A stretch of DNA of 47,064 bases, taken from the NCBI RefSeq assembly GCF_000430025.1, contig NZ_AUCZ01000016.1, positions 1-47,064 on the forward strand, in the 5' to 3' direction. The position numbers were made by a program, and so were the translations under genes. Of the stretch, positions 16,564-24,451 are shown in pieces. The DNA is from Flavobacterium suncheonense GH29-5 = DSM 17707. GTDB lineage: Bacteria > Bacteroidota > Bacteroidia > Flavobacteriales > Flavobacteriaceae. Within the stretch, counting starts at the first letter, position 1. Every line of letters starts with the position of its first letter. Below the pieces are notes generated by a model that was given only the letters and a program-made list of their open reading frames with translations, searched no databases and was not told the DNA's origin.

Positions 16564-18381
16564 ATGAGAAAAAAAAGTATAGCATTAATCATTTTAAGTA
16601 GCCTTTTGGGTGGTTGCTTGATTTCTCACGGACAAAATCTGGAAAAAGATAGCCTTAAAATTCAAAAATATATTAATAAAAAATTCAGTACACCAATCGT
16701 TTTTAGGATTACTGAAAAGGCAAAGGTGGATCAAATTGATGCTTACATCACTAAAAAAATAGCCCTTAAAGCAAAAAAAGAAGCGGACGAAAAAGCAAAG
16801 TATGATGCGGCAATCGGCAGGCGTTATATGCTTGGAGATAAATCTACTATTCCTGCAATTGTTGAAATTCTCGAAAGTAAAAACAAAGACAGCATCGACA
16901 ATTTGTTTGTCGAGATGGACAGGGGCTACAAGGAAATCAGAACTTCGTTTCAGCTTGACCAGCCTGTTAAAAATGCTGTTTTTAATCTAATTACAAACGA
17001 AGAACTTGAGCATTTAGTAGTACAATATTTAGGTTACAACAACATTGAAGGGCATACCGCTTTATTTGAAGACAGACTGCTTTCCGGAAAATCCACCGAT
17101 AACGAAAGGCTTTTTTACTGGTTAGGAAATGAAGCTAAAAGCGAAAAAGCGATAGATTATGTTATCAAACTATCCCAAAACAGCAATGCTTCTCCCGAAT
17201 TGCATTGGATAAGAGAAGGAATCTCCGGTTATATGGAAAAAGGTTCTGAAAACTCAAAAAAGAAAATCTTAAATCTGGCTTACGATTATATCGACAAAAA
17301 CCCTATAAAAAGAGAAGATTTTAAAAAACCTAGCGAGGAAAATTTTTATTCTGCTTATGTTTTAAAACTTGTATTAGCACAAATAATCGTTGAAAACGGA
17401 GACGGTGAAAGAGCCAAAAAAATCATTTCTTCTTTAGAGCAGTTAATTCACAACGAACCAGGTGATGAAGACACGAAAAGAGTTTTGCTCAAAGGAATTG
17501 ATTTATTCAAATTGCGTTACAAAACGGACCCGGAAAAAGTCGAAGCAATCAAACCGTTTCTTAGCGATTCTGAGCTTTATTTTGAAGCCTTAGAAACTAT
17601 AAAAAAAGATAAATTTCTTTTTGAAAATGAAACCATCAAAAATCTTGTTCTTTCAAACTTTGAAAAATTAGGTTTTCAGGATGATTACTACTCTCAAAAA
17701 CTTATTGACTTTTACAAAGGCCTTGAGAAAGCATACTTTTACAACCTTGCTGACAAGAACATTCAGTCCGAACCTCTTAAAATAAGACTGAAAAAAGAAT
17801 TTGATATCGACAATAAAACTTTTGAAGAAATAAATAATGATTTGCACATGATAGGAATAATTGACAGACCTATCTCCCAAGAACAAATTGAAATCTACAA
17901 GCAAAAGGAATTTGCCAATGACGATTTAAATTCTATTCACACCTGCCTGGATATTGCTAAAATAAGTCTTGCTTTTGATGTCGAAGCAAGTACGATTCCT
18001 GTCGATTACGATGTGCTTTTAGCAGATTTTGCATCCATTTCCAACCATAAAATTTCAGGAATTAAATCGTATCTCCAATTTAAATGGAATGAGGATGAAA
18101 ACAAAGGATATTATCAGTTTTTAGTACACTATAAAAACAATTGTTATGTAATGATTCCTGAAGATTCCGGAGACTGGTATGACATGGAAACCTTTAATAA
18201 ATTATTGGATCTAATTGTGGAAGACACCGGCATCAAGGAAAATTTCTATTCCGTTTACACCGGAGATCAAACCGCTTTTTACTTATTTGGGGAGAAAGAA
18301 AAAATAAATCTCCTTAAAGAAAAATACAACCTTGAAGCAAATGATGAAGAAGGCTTAAACTTCGATGAAAATGAAGAATAA
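16564..18381 (+). CDS. Exported protein of unknown function, probable lipoprotein
   Basis: 605 residues, not recognised. The N-terminus has a signal peptide with a possible lipobox, SLLGGC, so it may be a lipoprotein; cleavage after SHG is an alternative. The bulk is helical and charged, with repeated helix pairs suggestive of an alpha-solenoid, and no enzymatic motif. The gene is visibly richer in A and T than hemE and hemF on either side, as expected of a later insertion into the heme operon. Its end overlaps the hemF start by 17 bases, so it is probably co-transcribed. Confidence 0.8.
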   Translation: MRKKSIALIILSSLLGGCLISHGQNLEKDSLKIQKYINKKFSTPIVFRITEKAKVDQIDAYITKKIALKAKKEADEKAKYDAAIGRRYMLGDKSTIPAIVEILESKNKDSIDNLFVEMDRGYKEIRTSFQLDQPVKNAVFNLITNEELEHLVVQYLGYNNIEGHTALFEDRLLSGKSTDNERLFYWLGNEAKSEKAIDYVIKLSQNSNASPELHWIREGISGYMEKGSENSKKKILNLAYDYIDKNPIKREDFKKPSEENFYSAYVLKLVLAQIIVENGDGERAKKIISSLEQLIHNEPGDEDTKRVLLKGIDLFKLRYKTDPEKVEAIKPFLSDSELYFEALETIKKDKFLFENETIKNLVLSNFEKLGFQDDYYSQKLIDFYKGLEKAYFYNLADKNIQSEPLKIRLKKEFDIDNKTFEEINNDLHMIGIIDRPISQEQIEIYKQKEFANDDLNSIHTCLDIAKISLAFDVEASTIPVDYDVLLADFASISNHKISGIKSYLQFKWNEDENKGYYQFLVHYKNNCYVMIPEDSGDWYDMETFNKLLDLIVEDTGIKENFYSVYTGDQTAFYLFGEKEKINLLKEKYNLEANDEEGLNFDENEE

Positions 18382-19273
18382 ATTTTACCAATACATACAA
18401 ACCCTCCAAGACCAAATCTGTAAAGGTTTGGAAGACATGGACGGCCAAACGAAATTCCGTCAGGACTTATGGGAACGACCGGAAGGCGGTGGCGGAAGAA
18501 CCCGTGTGCTTGAAAACGGTAACGTTTTTGAAAAAGGCGGCGTAAACATTTCCGCGGTACACGGCGCGTTGCCGGTAGCGATGCAAACCTATTTCGGGGT
18601 GGGCGAAGTCGATTTTTTTGCCTGCGGACTGAGCTTAGTAATTCATCCGAAAAACCCGATGGTACCGACCGTACATGCCAACTGGCGCTATTTTGAAATG
18701 TACGACAAACAGGGGAATATCGTGAACCAATGGTTTGGCGGCGGTCAGGATTTAACGCCATATTATTTGTTTGAAGAAGATGCCAAACACTTCCACCAAA
18801 CCTGTAAAACGGCCTGCGACAAACACAACCAGGACTTCTATCCGAAGTTTAAAAAACAGTGCGACGAGTATTTCTGGAATGCGCACCGTAACGAAGCAAG
18901 AGGGATTGGCGGTTTGTTTTTCGATCATCTGAAAGCAACTGAAGAAATGAGCATGGAAAACTGGTACACTTTCGTAACCGAAGTCGGCAACAGTTTCTTA
19001 TCGGCGTATATACCAATCGTGGAAAAAAGAAAAGATTTACCTTATACAGAAGCCAACCGCACCTGGCAGGAAATCCGTCGAGGGCGTTACGTGGAATTCA
19101 ATCTGGTACACGACAAAGGCACGTTGTTCGGTTTAAAAACCAACGGAAGAATCGAATCGATTTTGATGAGTTTACCTCCGCATGTGCAGTGGGTATACGA
19201 CCATCATCCGGAAGCGGGAAGCGAAGAAAAAAAGTTAATTAACGTATTAAAAAAACCAATTGCATGGATTTAA
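18365..19273 (+). CDS. hemF: Oxygen-dependent coproporphyrinogen III oxidase
   Basis: Oxidatively decarboxylates two propionates of coproporphyrinogen III, giving protoporphyrinogen IX. The 302 residues include the glycine-rich ERPEGGGGRTRV, NISAVHG, PTVHANWRYFE with its conserved histidine, WFGGGQDLTPYY, and the late GRYVEFNLVHDKGT. Start ATG 18365 or 18371, both inside the upstream gene. Needing oxygen, it marks an aerobic pathway; the oxygen-independent HemN is not seen here. Confidence 0.96.
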   Translation: MKMKNKFYQYIQTLQDQICKGLEDMDGQTKFRQDLWERPEGGGGRTRVLENGNVFEKGGVNISAVHGALPVAMQTYFGVGEVDFFACGLSLVIHPKNPMVPTVHANWRYFEMYDKQGNIVNQWFGGGQDLTPYYLFEEDAKHFHQTCKTACDKHNQDFYPKFKKQCDEYFWNAHRNEARGIGGLFFDHLKATEEMSMENWYTFVTEVGNSFLSAYIPIVEKRKDLPYTEANRTWQEIRRGRYVEFNLVHDKGTLFGLKTNGRIESILMSLPPHVQWVYDHHPEAGSEEKKLINVLKKPIAWI

Positions 19274-19306
19274 TCGTCCATTATCAATTATAAATTATTA
19301 ATTGCT

Positions 19307-20302
19307 ATGTATCCATTACACAGAGGAAGAAGACTGAGAGTCAACGAATCCATACGTAGTATCGTACGCGAAACCAGTTTAAGTTCGGCCGACTTTATGT
19401 TCCCGATGTTCATCGCGGAAGGCGAAAACGTAAAAGTAGAAATCCCTTCCATGCCGGGGATTTACCGTCGTTCGATTGATTTAACGGTGGAAGAAATAAA
19501 AGAATTGTTCGCTTTAGGCATCCGTGCGGTAAACATTTATGTAAAAGTAAACGACAACTTAAAAGACAACACCGGAAAAGAAGCCTGGAACCCGAACGGC
19601 CTAATGCAACAAGCCATTAAAGCCATTAAAACGGCTTGCCCGGAAATGATCGTAATGCCGGATGTGGCGCTGGATCCGTATTCGATTTACGGCCACGACG
19701 GAATTATCAAAAACGGTGACGTAGCCAACGACGAAACGGTGGAAGCGTTAGTAAAAATGGCCGTTTCCCATGCACAGGCCGGAGCCGATTTCGTAGCCCC
19801 AAGCGACATGATGGACGGACGCGTGCTGCGTTTGCGCGAAGGTTTGGATTCGGCAGGTTTTCAGAATGTAGGGATTATGAGTTATTCGGCGAAATATGCC
19901 TCGGCGTTTTACGGCCCATTCCGTGATGCGTTGGACAGTGCCCCGAAAGAAGCTGATATCGAAGTGCCGAAAGACAAAAAAACCTATCAGATGGATTACG
20001 CCAACCGCATCGAAGCAGTGAAAGAAGCTTTAATGGATGTGGAAGAAGGCGCTGATATGGTGATGGTAAAACCGGGAATCGCGTATTTGGACATTGTTCG
20101 CGAAGTGAAAAACGCCGTGAATGTTCCCGTAACGGTTTTCCATGTTTCGGGTGAATATGCGATGATTAAAGCCGCATCCGAAAGAGGCTGGCTCGACCAC
20201 GATAAAATCATGATGGAACAGCTGATGTGTATCAAACGGGCCGGCGCGAGTTTGATTTCGACCTATTTTGCCAAAGAAGCCGCGATTTTGTTGAACAAAT
20301 AA
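19307..20302 (+). CDS. hemB: Porphobilinogen synthase (delta-aminolevulinate dehydratase)
   Basis: Condenses two 5-aminolevulinate molecules to porphobilinogen. 331 residues. Both Schiff-base lysines are visible: K196 in SYSAKYASAFYGPFR and K255 in MVMVKPGIAYLD. The metal-site region reads MPDVALDPYSIYGHDG (117-132) and lacks the cysteines of the zinc-dependent enzymes, which points to the magnesium-type subfamily. It closes the heme gene run; a long hairpin follows. Confidence 0.97.
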   Translation: MYPLHRGRRLRVNESIRSIVRETSLSSADFMFPMFIAEGENVKVEIPSMPGIYRRSIDLTVEEIKELFALGIRAVNIYVKVNDNLKDNTGKEAWNPNGLMQQAIKAIKTACPEMIVMPDVALDPYSIYGHDGIIKNGDVANDETVEALVKMAVSHAQAGADFVAPSDMMDGRVLRLREGLDSAGFQNVGIMSYSAKYASAFYGPFRDALDSAPKEADIEVPKDKKTYQMDYANRIEAVKEALMDVEEGADMVMVKPGIAYLDIVREVKNAVNVPVTVFHVSGEYAMIKAASERGWLDHDKIMMEQLMCIKRAGASLISTYFAKEAAILLNK

Positions 20303-20306
20303 ATTC

Positions 20307-20349
20307 ACCGCAGATTCACAGATTTTAATAGAATCTGCGAATCTGCGGT
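20307..20349. repeat. Long imperfect hairpin between hemB and the cytochrome gene
   Basis: ACCGCAGATTC (20307-20317) pairs perfectly with GAATCTGCGGT (20339-20349). Inside, CAGATT (20319-20324) pairs with AATCTG (20332-20337) around a 7-base loop, with one mismatch between the two stems. No T-run follows on the plus strand, so it does not look like a classical terminator. CGCAGATT-type phrases resemble dispersed intergenic repeats of flavobacteria. Confidence 0.7.
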
Positions 20350-20361
20350 AAAACTAAAAAA

Positions 20362-20760
20362 ATGAAAAATACTATTCCTTTTTTAATGTTGTTGATGGCC
20401 ACCTTCTTACTGGTGTCCTGCAAAAACGAAAAAAAAGAAAAAGCAGCTTTGTATCCGGAAATTAAAAAATCACCCGAAGAAGTCGCTTTGGCTTTAGGAA
20501 AAGAAATTTTCGACGGCAAAGGGATGTGTTATTCCTGCCACAAACCTAACCAAAAAGTGATTGGTCCGAGTGTAGCGGATATTGCTAAAATCTACAAAGA
20601 AAAAGGCGCCAGTATCACAGATTTCCTTACGGAAAAGAGCGGCCCGATTGTGGAACCGACGCAATACAGTGTGATGAAAACGAATTTCGCCATCACCAAA
20701 AACCTACCGGAAGACGAACTGAAAGCGCTTGAAACCTACATACTGAGTTTCTCGAAATAA
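20362..20760 (+). CDS. Lipoprotein monoheme cytochrome c
   Basis: 132 residues. A type II signal peptide ends at LLVSC (lipid-modified C20). Heme is bound covalently at C56 and C59 of CYSCH with H60 as axial ligand, and M105 in YSVMKTNF is the likely second ligand. GPSVADIA resembles the Gly-Pro turn of class I cytochromes. It is probably a periplasm-facing, membrane-anchored electron carrier. Its position directly after the heme genes is suggestive, but it is separated from hemB by the hairpin and has its own terminator. Confidence 0.9.
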   Translation: MKNTIPFLMLLMATFLLVSCKNEKKEKAALYPEIKKSPEEVALALGKEIFDGKGMCYSCHKPNQKVIGPSVADIAKIYKEKGASITDFLTEKSGPIVEPTQYSVMKTNFAITKNLPEDELKALETYILSFSK

Positions 20761-20766
20761 TATATT

Positions 20767-20789
20767 GTCCTCTTCGGAGGACTTTTTTG
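20767..20789 (+). terminator. Rho-independent terminator after the cytochrome c gene
   Basis: GTCCTC (20767-20772) and GAGGAC (20777-20782) close a TTCG tetraloop, followed by six T. Confidence 0.9.
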
Positions 20790-20811
20790 TTTTACAAAAT
20801 GTAATGTTTAT

Positions 20812-20842
20812 TTGTCTTTTTGGAAATTATGTTTTACATTTG
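20812..20842 (+). promoter_or_regulatory. Putative promoter of the membrane protein/HTH pair
   Basis: TTG (20812-20814), a 20-base spacer and TACATTTG (20835-20842), a close match to the flavobacterial promoter, 25 bases before the start at 20868. Confidence 0.6.
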
Positions 20843-20867
20843 ATATCATCATTTAAAATCAATCATC

Positions 20868-21347
20868 ATGAAAACGAACTTTTTATTTCCGAATGCTTTA
20901 AAAAAGCCAAGCCTGCTGGTATTGGTACTTTCCTTTCTGGGGCTGGTTTTTGTTTTAAACTTTAACGACGACGAGGCGGTACAATGGCAAGCCAACATAT
21001 TTGCGCTGATGAACGACGAAGGTTTCAAAGGCCCTTTTTATTTCCGCTGGATTCAAAACAACATCCTCGACGAACTGGTGATGCTGCTTTTTATTGCCAG
21101 CGGTTTGGTCTTTGCCTTTTCCAAAGAGAAAACCGAAGACGAAATGGTCGCCAAAATCCGTTTGGAAAGCCTGGTTTGGGCCACCTATCTGAACTATGGC
21201 ATTTTAGCGTTTTGCATCCTTTTCATCTACGGATTGCCGTTTGTGAATGTGATGCTGTACAACATGTTCACCTTACTGATTTTCTTCATCATCCGCTTTC
21301 ACTGGATGTTACACAAATCCACTAAATTTGCCGAAAATGAAGAATAA
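20868..21347 (+). CDS. Small membrane protein, unknown function, paired with an HTH regulator
   Basis: 159 residues with about four membrane segments: around 13-30, 60-80 (VMLLFIASGLVFAF), 100-120 (TYLNYGILAFCILFIYG) and 125-145 (MLYNMFTLLIFFIIRF). No enzymatic motif was recognised. The next gene, a compact HTH regulator, starts inside its last codons, so the two are translated together. A membrane protein coupled to a small XRE regulator is a recurring arrangement in which the membrane partner may sense a signal; that role is inferred here. Confidence 0.85.
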   Translation: MKTNFLFPNALKKPSLLVLVLSFLGLVFVLNFNDDEAVQWQANIFALMNDEGFKGPFYFRWIQNNILDELVMLLFIASGLVFAFSKEKTEDEMVAKIRLESLVWATYLNYGILAFCILFIYGLPFVNVMLYNMFTLLIFFIIRFHWMLHKSTKFAENEE

Positions 21348-21537
21348 CGTAAAAGTACAGCGCGCCATTTTCAACCTCACTCAGGCAGAACTGGCGGAAA
21401 AAATCGGGGTAAGCCGACAGACCATCAACGCGATTGAGGCGGGAAAATATGTTCCTTCCACAGTCTTAGCACTGAAGATAGCCAAGCTGTTTGAAAAATC
21501 CGTAAACGACATCTTTGAATTGGAAGCCACGGACTAA
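21337..21537 (+). CDS. XRE-family helix-turn-helix regulator (YozG-like)
   Basis: 66 residues from ATG 21337; a TTG start at 21328 would add three residues. Almost the whole protein is one Cro/C1-type domain: LTQAELAEKIGVSRQTINAIEAGKYVPS is the helix-turn-helix, followed by VLALKIAKLFEKSVNDIFEL, the usual closing helix. It overlaps the membrane protein gene by 11 bases. Likely autoregulatory, though no operator was identified. Confidence 0.92.
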   Translation: MKNNVKVQRAIFNLTQAELAEKIGVSRQTINAIEAGKYVPSTVLALKIAKLFEKSVNDIFELEATD

Positions 21538-21550
21538 TTTGCTATCTTTA
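21520..21550 (+). promoter_or_regulatory. Putative promoter of ogt
   Basis: TTG (21520-21522), a 20-base spacer and TATCTTTA (21543-21550), lying within the end of the HTH gene and the short gap after it. The ATG is only 5 bases downstream, so the transcript may be leaderless. Confidence 0.4.
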
Positions 21551-21554
21551 GCAG

Positions 21555-22025
21555 ATGCAAACCGTCTTTATCAATACTCCGTTGGGCACCGCCAAAATCA
21601 AAGGCGATGAATTGGGCGTTTCGGTGATTTCGATTCTTCAGGAAGGCGAAATTTCGAAAACGATTCCCGTTGAACTGAAAGACGCCGTGAAACAATTGCA
21701 GGAATATTTCGAGGGAAAACGTACCACTTTCAATTTCCCGATCAATCCGAAAGGGACCGAATTTCAGCAGAAAGTCTGGAAAGCGCTTTTGGAAATCCCG
21801 TACGGCAAAACCACTTCCTATCTGGAGTTGTCCAAAAAATTAGGCGATGTCAAAGCGATTCGCGCCGTAGCATCCGCCAATGGGAAAAACCCACTTTGGA
21901 TTGTCGTGCCGTGCCATCGCGTAATCGGTTCCGACGGTTCACTGACCGGTTATGCCGGTGGTTTGTGGCGCAAGAAATGGTTGCTGGAACATGAAAATCC
22001 TTTGAAACAGCAAAGTCTTTTTTGA
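21555..22025 (+). CDS. ogt: Methylated-DNA--protein-cysteine methyltransferase
   Basis: Repairs O6-methylguanine by moving the alkyl group irreversibly to its own cysteine. 156 residues. The acceptor C120 sits in IVVPCHRVIGSDGSLTGYAGG, the active-site signature, and the DNA-binding helix region reads KAIRAVASANGKNP. The N-terminal domain is short and lacks the Ada regulatory cysteines, so this is the stand-alone type. Confidence 0.96.
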   Translation: MQTVFINTPLGTAKIKGDELGVSVISILQEGEISKTIPVELKDAVKQLQEYFEGKRTTFNFPINPKGTEFQQKVWKALLEIPYGKTTSYLELSKKLGDVKAIRAVASANGKNPLWIVVPCHRVIGSDGSLTGYAGGLWRKKWLLEHENPLKQQSLF

Positions 22026-22155
22026 AAATTCCAAAACCTTATAAACTATTTGAGTTCTTTAATTAGGTAAAAACTTTGCGGTCTTTGCGGTTAGAACACT
22101 GATAACCAATCTTTCAATTATTGAAATTTTCCAAAAAAACCAAAAGTTTATCCAA

Positions 22156-22233
22156 TAGCCCCGATGGGAGCAACTACCGTGTAGTGCGGACAGCGGGAAC
22201 AGGGCTTCCAAAAATTCCCGAACCTTTCGCTCC
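22156..22233 (+). repeat. Intergenic element with TAGCCCCGAT and AGCGGGAA ends, copy 1
   Basis: Begins TAGCCCCGAT (22156-22165), continues with a small hairpin (ACTAC-CGT-GTAGT) and then GCGGACAGCGGGAA. A second landmark, TTCGCTCC, lies at 22226-22233, at the same distance from GCGGGAA as in copy 3. It fills the gap between ogt and the next gene. It could be a structured RNA, such as one of the Bacteroidota Flavo-1 class, or a mobile repeat; which one is not settled. Confidence 0.6.
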
Positions 22234-22298
22234 AAAAAATTGACAAGCTAAATCTAATTTGTGTAAATTCGTGGAATTCGTGGTCTAAAACTAAAACT

Positions 22299-23456
22299 AT
22301 GACTTTCCTGAAAAAATTCCTGAAATGGTTCCTGATTGTTTTCGCCGGAATCATCCTGCTGATGTACCTTTTTGATGTAGATTACCTGCTTCGCGCCGTC
22401 CGGACGATTTACTTCCGCGGCTACACGACGGCATTTTTGGACGATTATACGCATTTCCCCAACCGAGAAATCAAAAAAAGCGTTGGACAACCCTGGGCGA
22501 TTGCCAAAGATTACAATTCCGTTCCGGCTACTGAAGCCTTAGACAAAGAACACAAAGAACTGGGCACCGTGGCCTATCTGATCATCAAAAACGACAGCAT
22601 CTGGCACGAAAGTTATTTTGACGGCTACGGAAAAAATTCCAAGTCGAATTCGTTTTCGATGGCAAAAAGTGTGGTTTCCGCAGCTTTGGGAAAAGCCATC
22701 ATGGAGGGAAAAATCAAGAGTTTAGACCAGAAAGTAACCGATTTCTTCCCGGAACTTAAAGGCGAATTTGCCAAAGACGTAACCGTGGGCGATTTGTCGT
22801 CGATGGCTTCCGGACTGAGCTGGGACGAGAAATACTACAGCCCGTTTTCCATCGTAACCCGGGCCTATTTTGACAGCGATTTAAAGAAAGTGATTTTAGG
22901 TTTGAATGTAAAAGAAAAACCCGGACAATCCTTCAAATATTTAAGCGGCGCCACGCAATTACTGGCAATGTGCATCGAAAAAGCCACCGGGGAATACTTA
23001 TCCGATTACGTTTCCAAAAATTTCTGGCAACCGATGGGCGCGGAAAACGAAGCGCTTTGGCAATTAGACCACGCACCGGACGGCATTGAAAAAGCGTATT
23101 GTTGCATCGCCAGCAACGCGAGGGATTTTGCCCGTTTCGGAAAACTGTACCGCGATTTCGGGAAGTGGAACGGCAAACAACTTTTGGACAGTGCTTTTGT
23201 AGCGAAATCCATTACGCCAAGATTTCCGGAAAGTCCGCAATACGGTTATGGTTTCTGGCTGCACAAAATCAACGGCAAAAAATTGTTTTACATGCGCGGC
23301 CATTTGGGCCAATTCGTGATTGTGGTGCCGGAAGACAATGTAATTATTGTGCGTTTGGGACATGTCAAAGGCCTGCAGACGGAAACCGATCCGCACAGCA
23401 ACGATTTGTACGTATACTTTAACGAGGCGTATAAAATGTTGGAAAAACGACAGTAA
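22299..23456 (+). CDS. Class C beta-lactamase-fold serine hydrolase, membrane anchored
   Basis: 385 residues. A membrane segment at about 8-26 anchors the protein with the hydrolase domain outside. The nucleophile motif SMAK (S120-K123) is seen in SFSMAKSVVSAALGKAI, the second motif as YLS (214-216), and a third near MRGHLGQFVIVVPED stands in for KTG. This fold covers penicillin-binding proteins, esterases and D-aminopeptidases. The weak third motif argues against a true beta-lactamase; the substrate is unknown. Confidence 0.88.
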   Translation: MTFLKKFLKWFLIVFAGIILLMYLFDVDYLLRAVRTIYFRGYTTAFLDDYTHFPNREIKKSVGQPWAIAKDYNSVPATEALDKEHKELGTVAYLIIKNDSIWHESYFDGYGKNSKSNSFSMAKSVVSAALGKAIMEGKIKSLDQKVTDFFPELKGEFAKDVTVGDLSSMASGLSWDEKYYSPFSIVTRAYFDSDLKKVILGLNVKEKPGQSFKYLSGATQLLAMCIEKATGEYLSDYVSKNFWQPMGAENEALWQLDHAPDGIEKAYCCIASNARDFARFGKLYRDFGKWNGKQLLDSAFVAKSITPRFPESPQYGYGFWLHKINGKKLFYMRGHLGQFVIVVPEDNVIIVRLGHVKGLQTETDPHSNDLYVYFNEAYKMLEKRQ

Positions 23457-23515
23457 ATTTCATTTGCCGAGAATTGCACTGATTCCAACAAATTATTCGT
23501 GCTAATTCGCGCAAT

Positions 23516-23547
23516 TTGCGGCAAATCTTAAAAAAACACTATATTTG
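23516..23547 (+). promoter_or_regulatory. Putative promoter of the 3'-5' exonuclease gene
   Basis: TTG (23516-23518), a 21-base spacer and TATATTTG (23540-23547), an exact -7 match, 50 bases before the start codon. Confidence 0.5.
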
Positions 23548-23596
23548 TAATATTTTTCATATATAATCCAATCGAGAACGCTTACACACCAAACCG

Positions 23597-24310
23597 ATGA
23601 TTGAAAAAATTGCCTTAGACAACATCCTCTTTCTGGACATTGAAACCGTCCCGGAAACCGAGAATTTCAGCGACTTAGACGATACCAAAAAAGAACTTTT
23701 TACCCTCAAAACGCAATACCAGCGCAAAGACGATTATACGCCGGAAGAATTTTACGAACGTGCCGGCATTTGGGCCGAATTTGGAAAAATCATTTGCATT
23801 TCTGTTGGTTATTTCACACTGAAAAGCGACATCCGGCATTTTCGCGTAACTTCTTTTTTCGGGGATGAAATCAAAATTCTGAAAGACTTCGCCAATTTGC
23901 TGAACAATCATTTTGCACAACCACAGCATCTTTTATGCGGGCACAATGCGAAAGAATTTGACTTTCCGTTTATTGCGCGCAGAATGCTGATTCACGGCAT
24001 CCCAATTCCGCAAAAACTGAATTTATTCGGCAAAAAACCCTGGGAAGTACCGCATCTCGACACCATGGAATTGTGGAAATTCGGGGATTTCAAAACCTTT
24101 ACTTCCCTAAAATTACTGACCAACGTTTTGGGTATTCCATCCCCGAAAGACGATATCGACGGCAGTGAAGTGGGCAAAGTGTTTTACATCGACCAAGACA
24201 TCGACCGCATCATCACCTACTGCGAAAAAGACGTGATTGCCGTGGCGCAGATTTTTTTAAAATTCCGTCGCGAAGACTTGCTGATTGAGGAGGAAATTGT
24301 TCATGTTTAG
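23597..24310 (+). CDS. Predicted 3'-5' exonuclease of the PolB-like family
   Basis: 237 residues with an RNase H-like exonuclease core. Exo I is FLDIETVPE (metal ligands D14 and E16), Exo II lies in CGHNAKEFDFPFIARRML, and Exo III in YCEKDVIAVAQIFLKF. This matches the stand-alone family related to the proofreading domain of B-family polymerases. A role in DNA or RNA trimming is inferred; no polymerase domain is present. Confidence 0.88.
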   Translation: MIEKIALDNILFLDIETVPETENFSDLDDTKKELFTLKTQYQRKDDYTPEEFYERAGIWAEFGKIICISVGYFTLKSDIRHFRVTSFFGDEIKILKDFANLLNNHFAQPQHLLCGHNAKEFDFPFIARRMLIHGIPIPQKLNLFGKKPWEVPHLDTMELWKFGDFKTFTSLKLLTNVLGIPSPKDDIDGSEVGKVFYIDQDIDRIITYCEKDVIAVAQIFLKFRREDLLIEEEIVHV

Positions 24311-24317
24311 AAACTTT

Positions 24318-24358
24318 TTCCCGCTATCTGCTCATAATTGCCGAAGTAATCGGGGCTA
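24318..24358 (-). repeat. Intergenic element with TAGCCCCGAT and AGCGGGAA ends, copy 2
   Basis: On the minus strand it reads TAGCCCCGAT, a short variable core, then CAGATAGCGGGAA. It begins just after the exonuclease stop codon. It is the shortest of the three copies and lacks the TTCGCTCC landmark. Confidence 0.6.
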
Positions 24359-24404
24359 GGGATTTGACCCTAAAAAGCCATACGGTGTTCTTTGTTAAAA
24401 ATCG

Positions 24405-24435
24405 TTGCGCACTTTGCGGTTTAATAGTACATTTA
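24405..24435 (+). promoter_or_regulatory. Putative promoter of the SpmA/B-like gene
   Basis: TTG (24405-24407), a 20-base spacer and TACATTTA (24428-24435), 16 bases before the ATG. Confidence 0.5.
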
Positions 24436-24451
24436 CCAAAAAACAGTTTTT

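Noticed and set aside
22299..23456. A true beta-lactamase conferring resistance
   Set aside because: The SMAK and YLS motifs fit, but the third KTG-type motif is replaced by a HLG-like segment, and a membrane anchor is present; an esterase or peptidase role is at least as likely.
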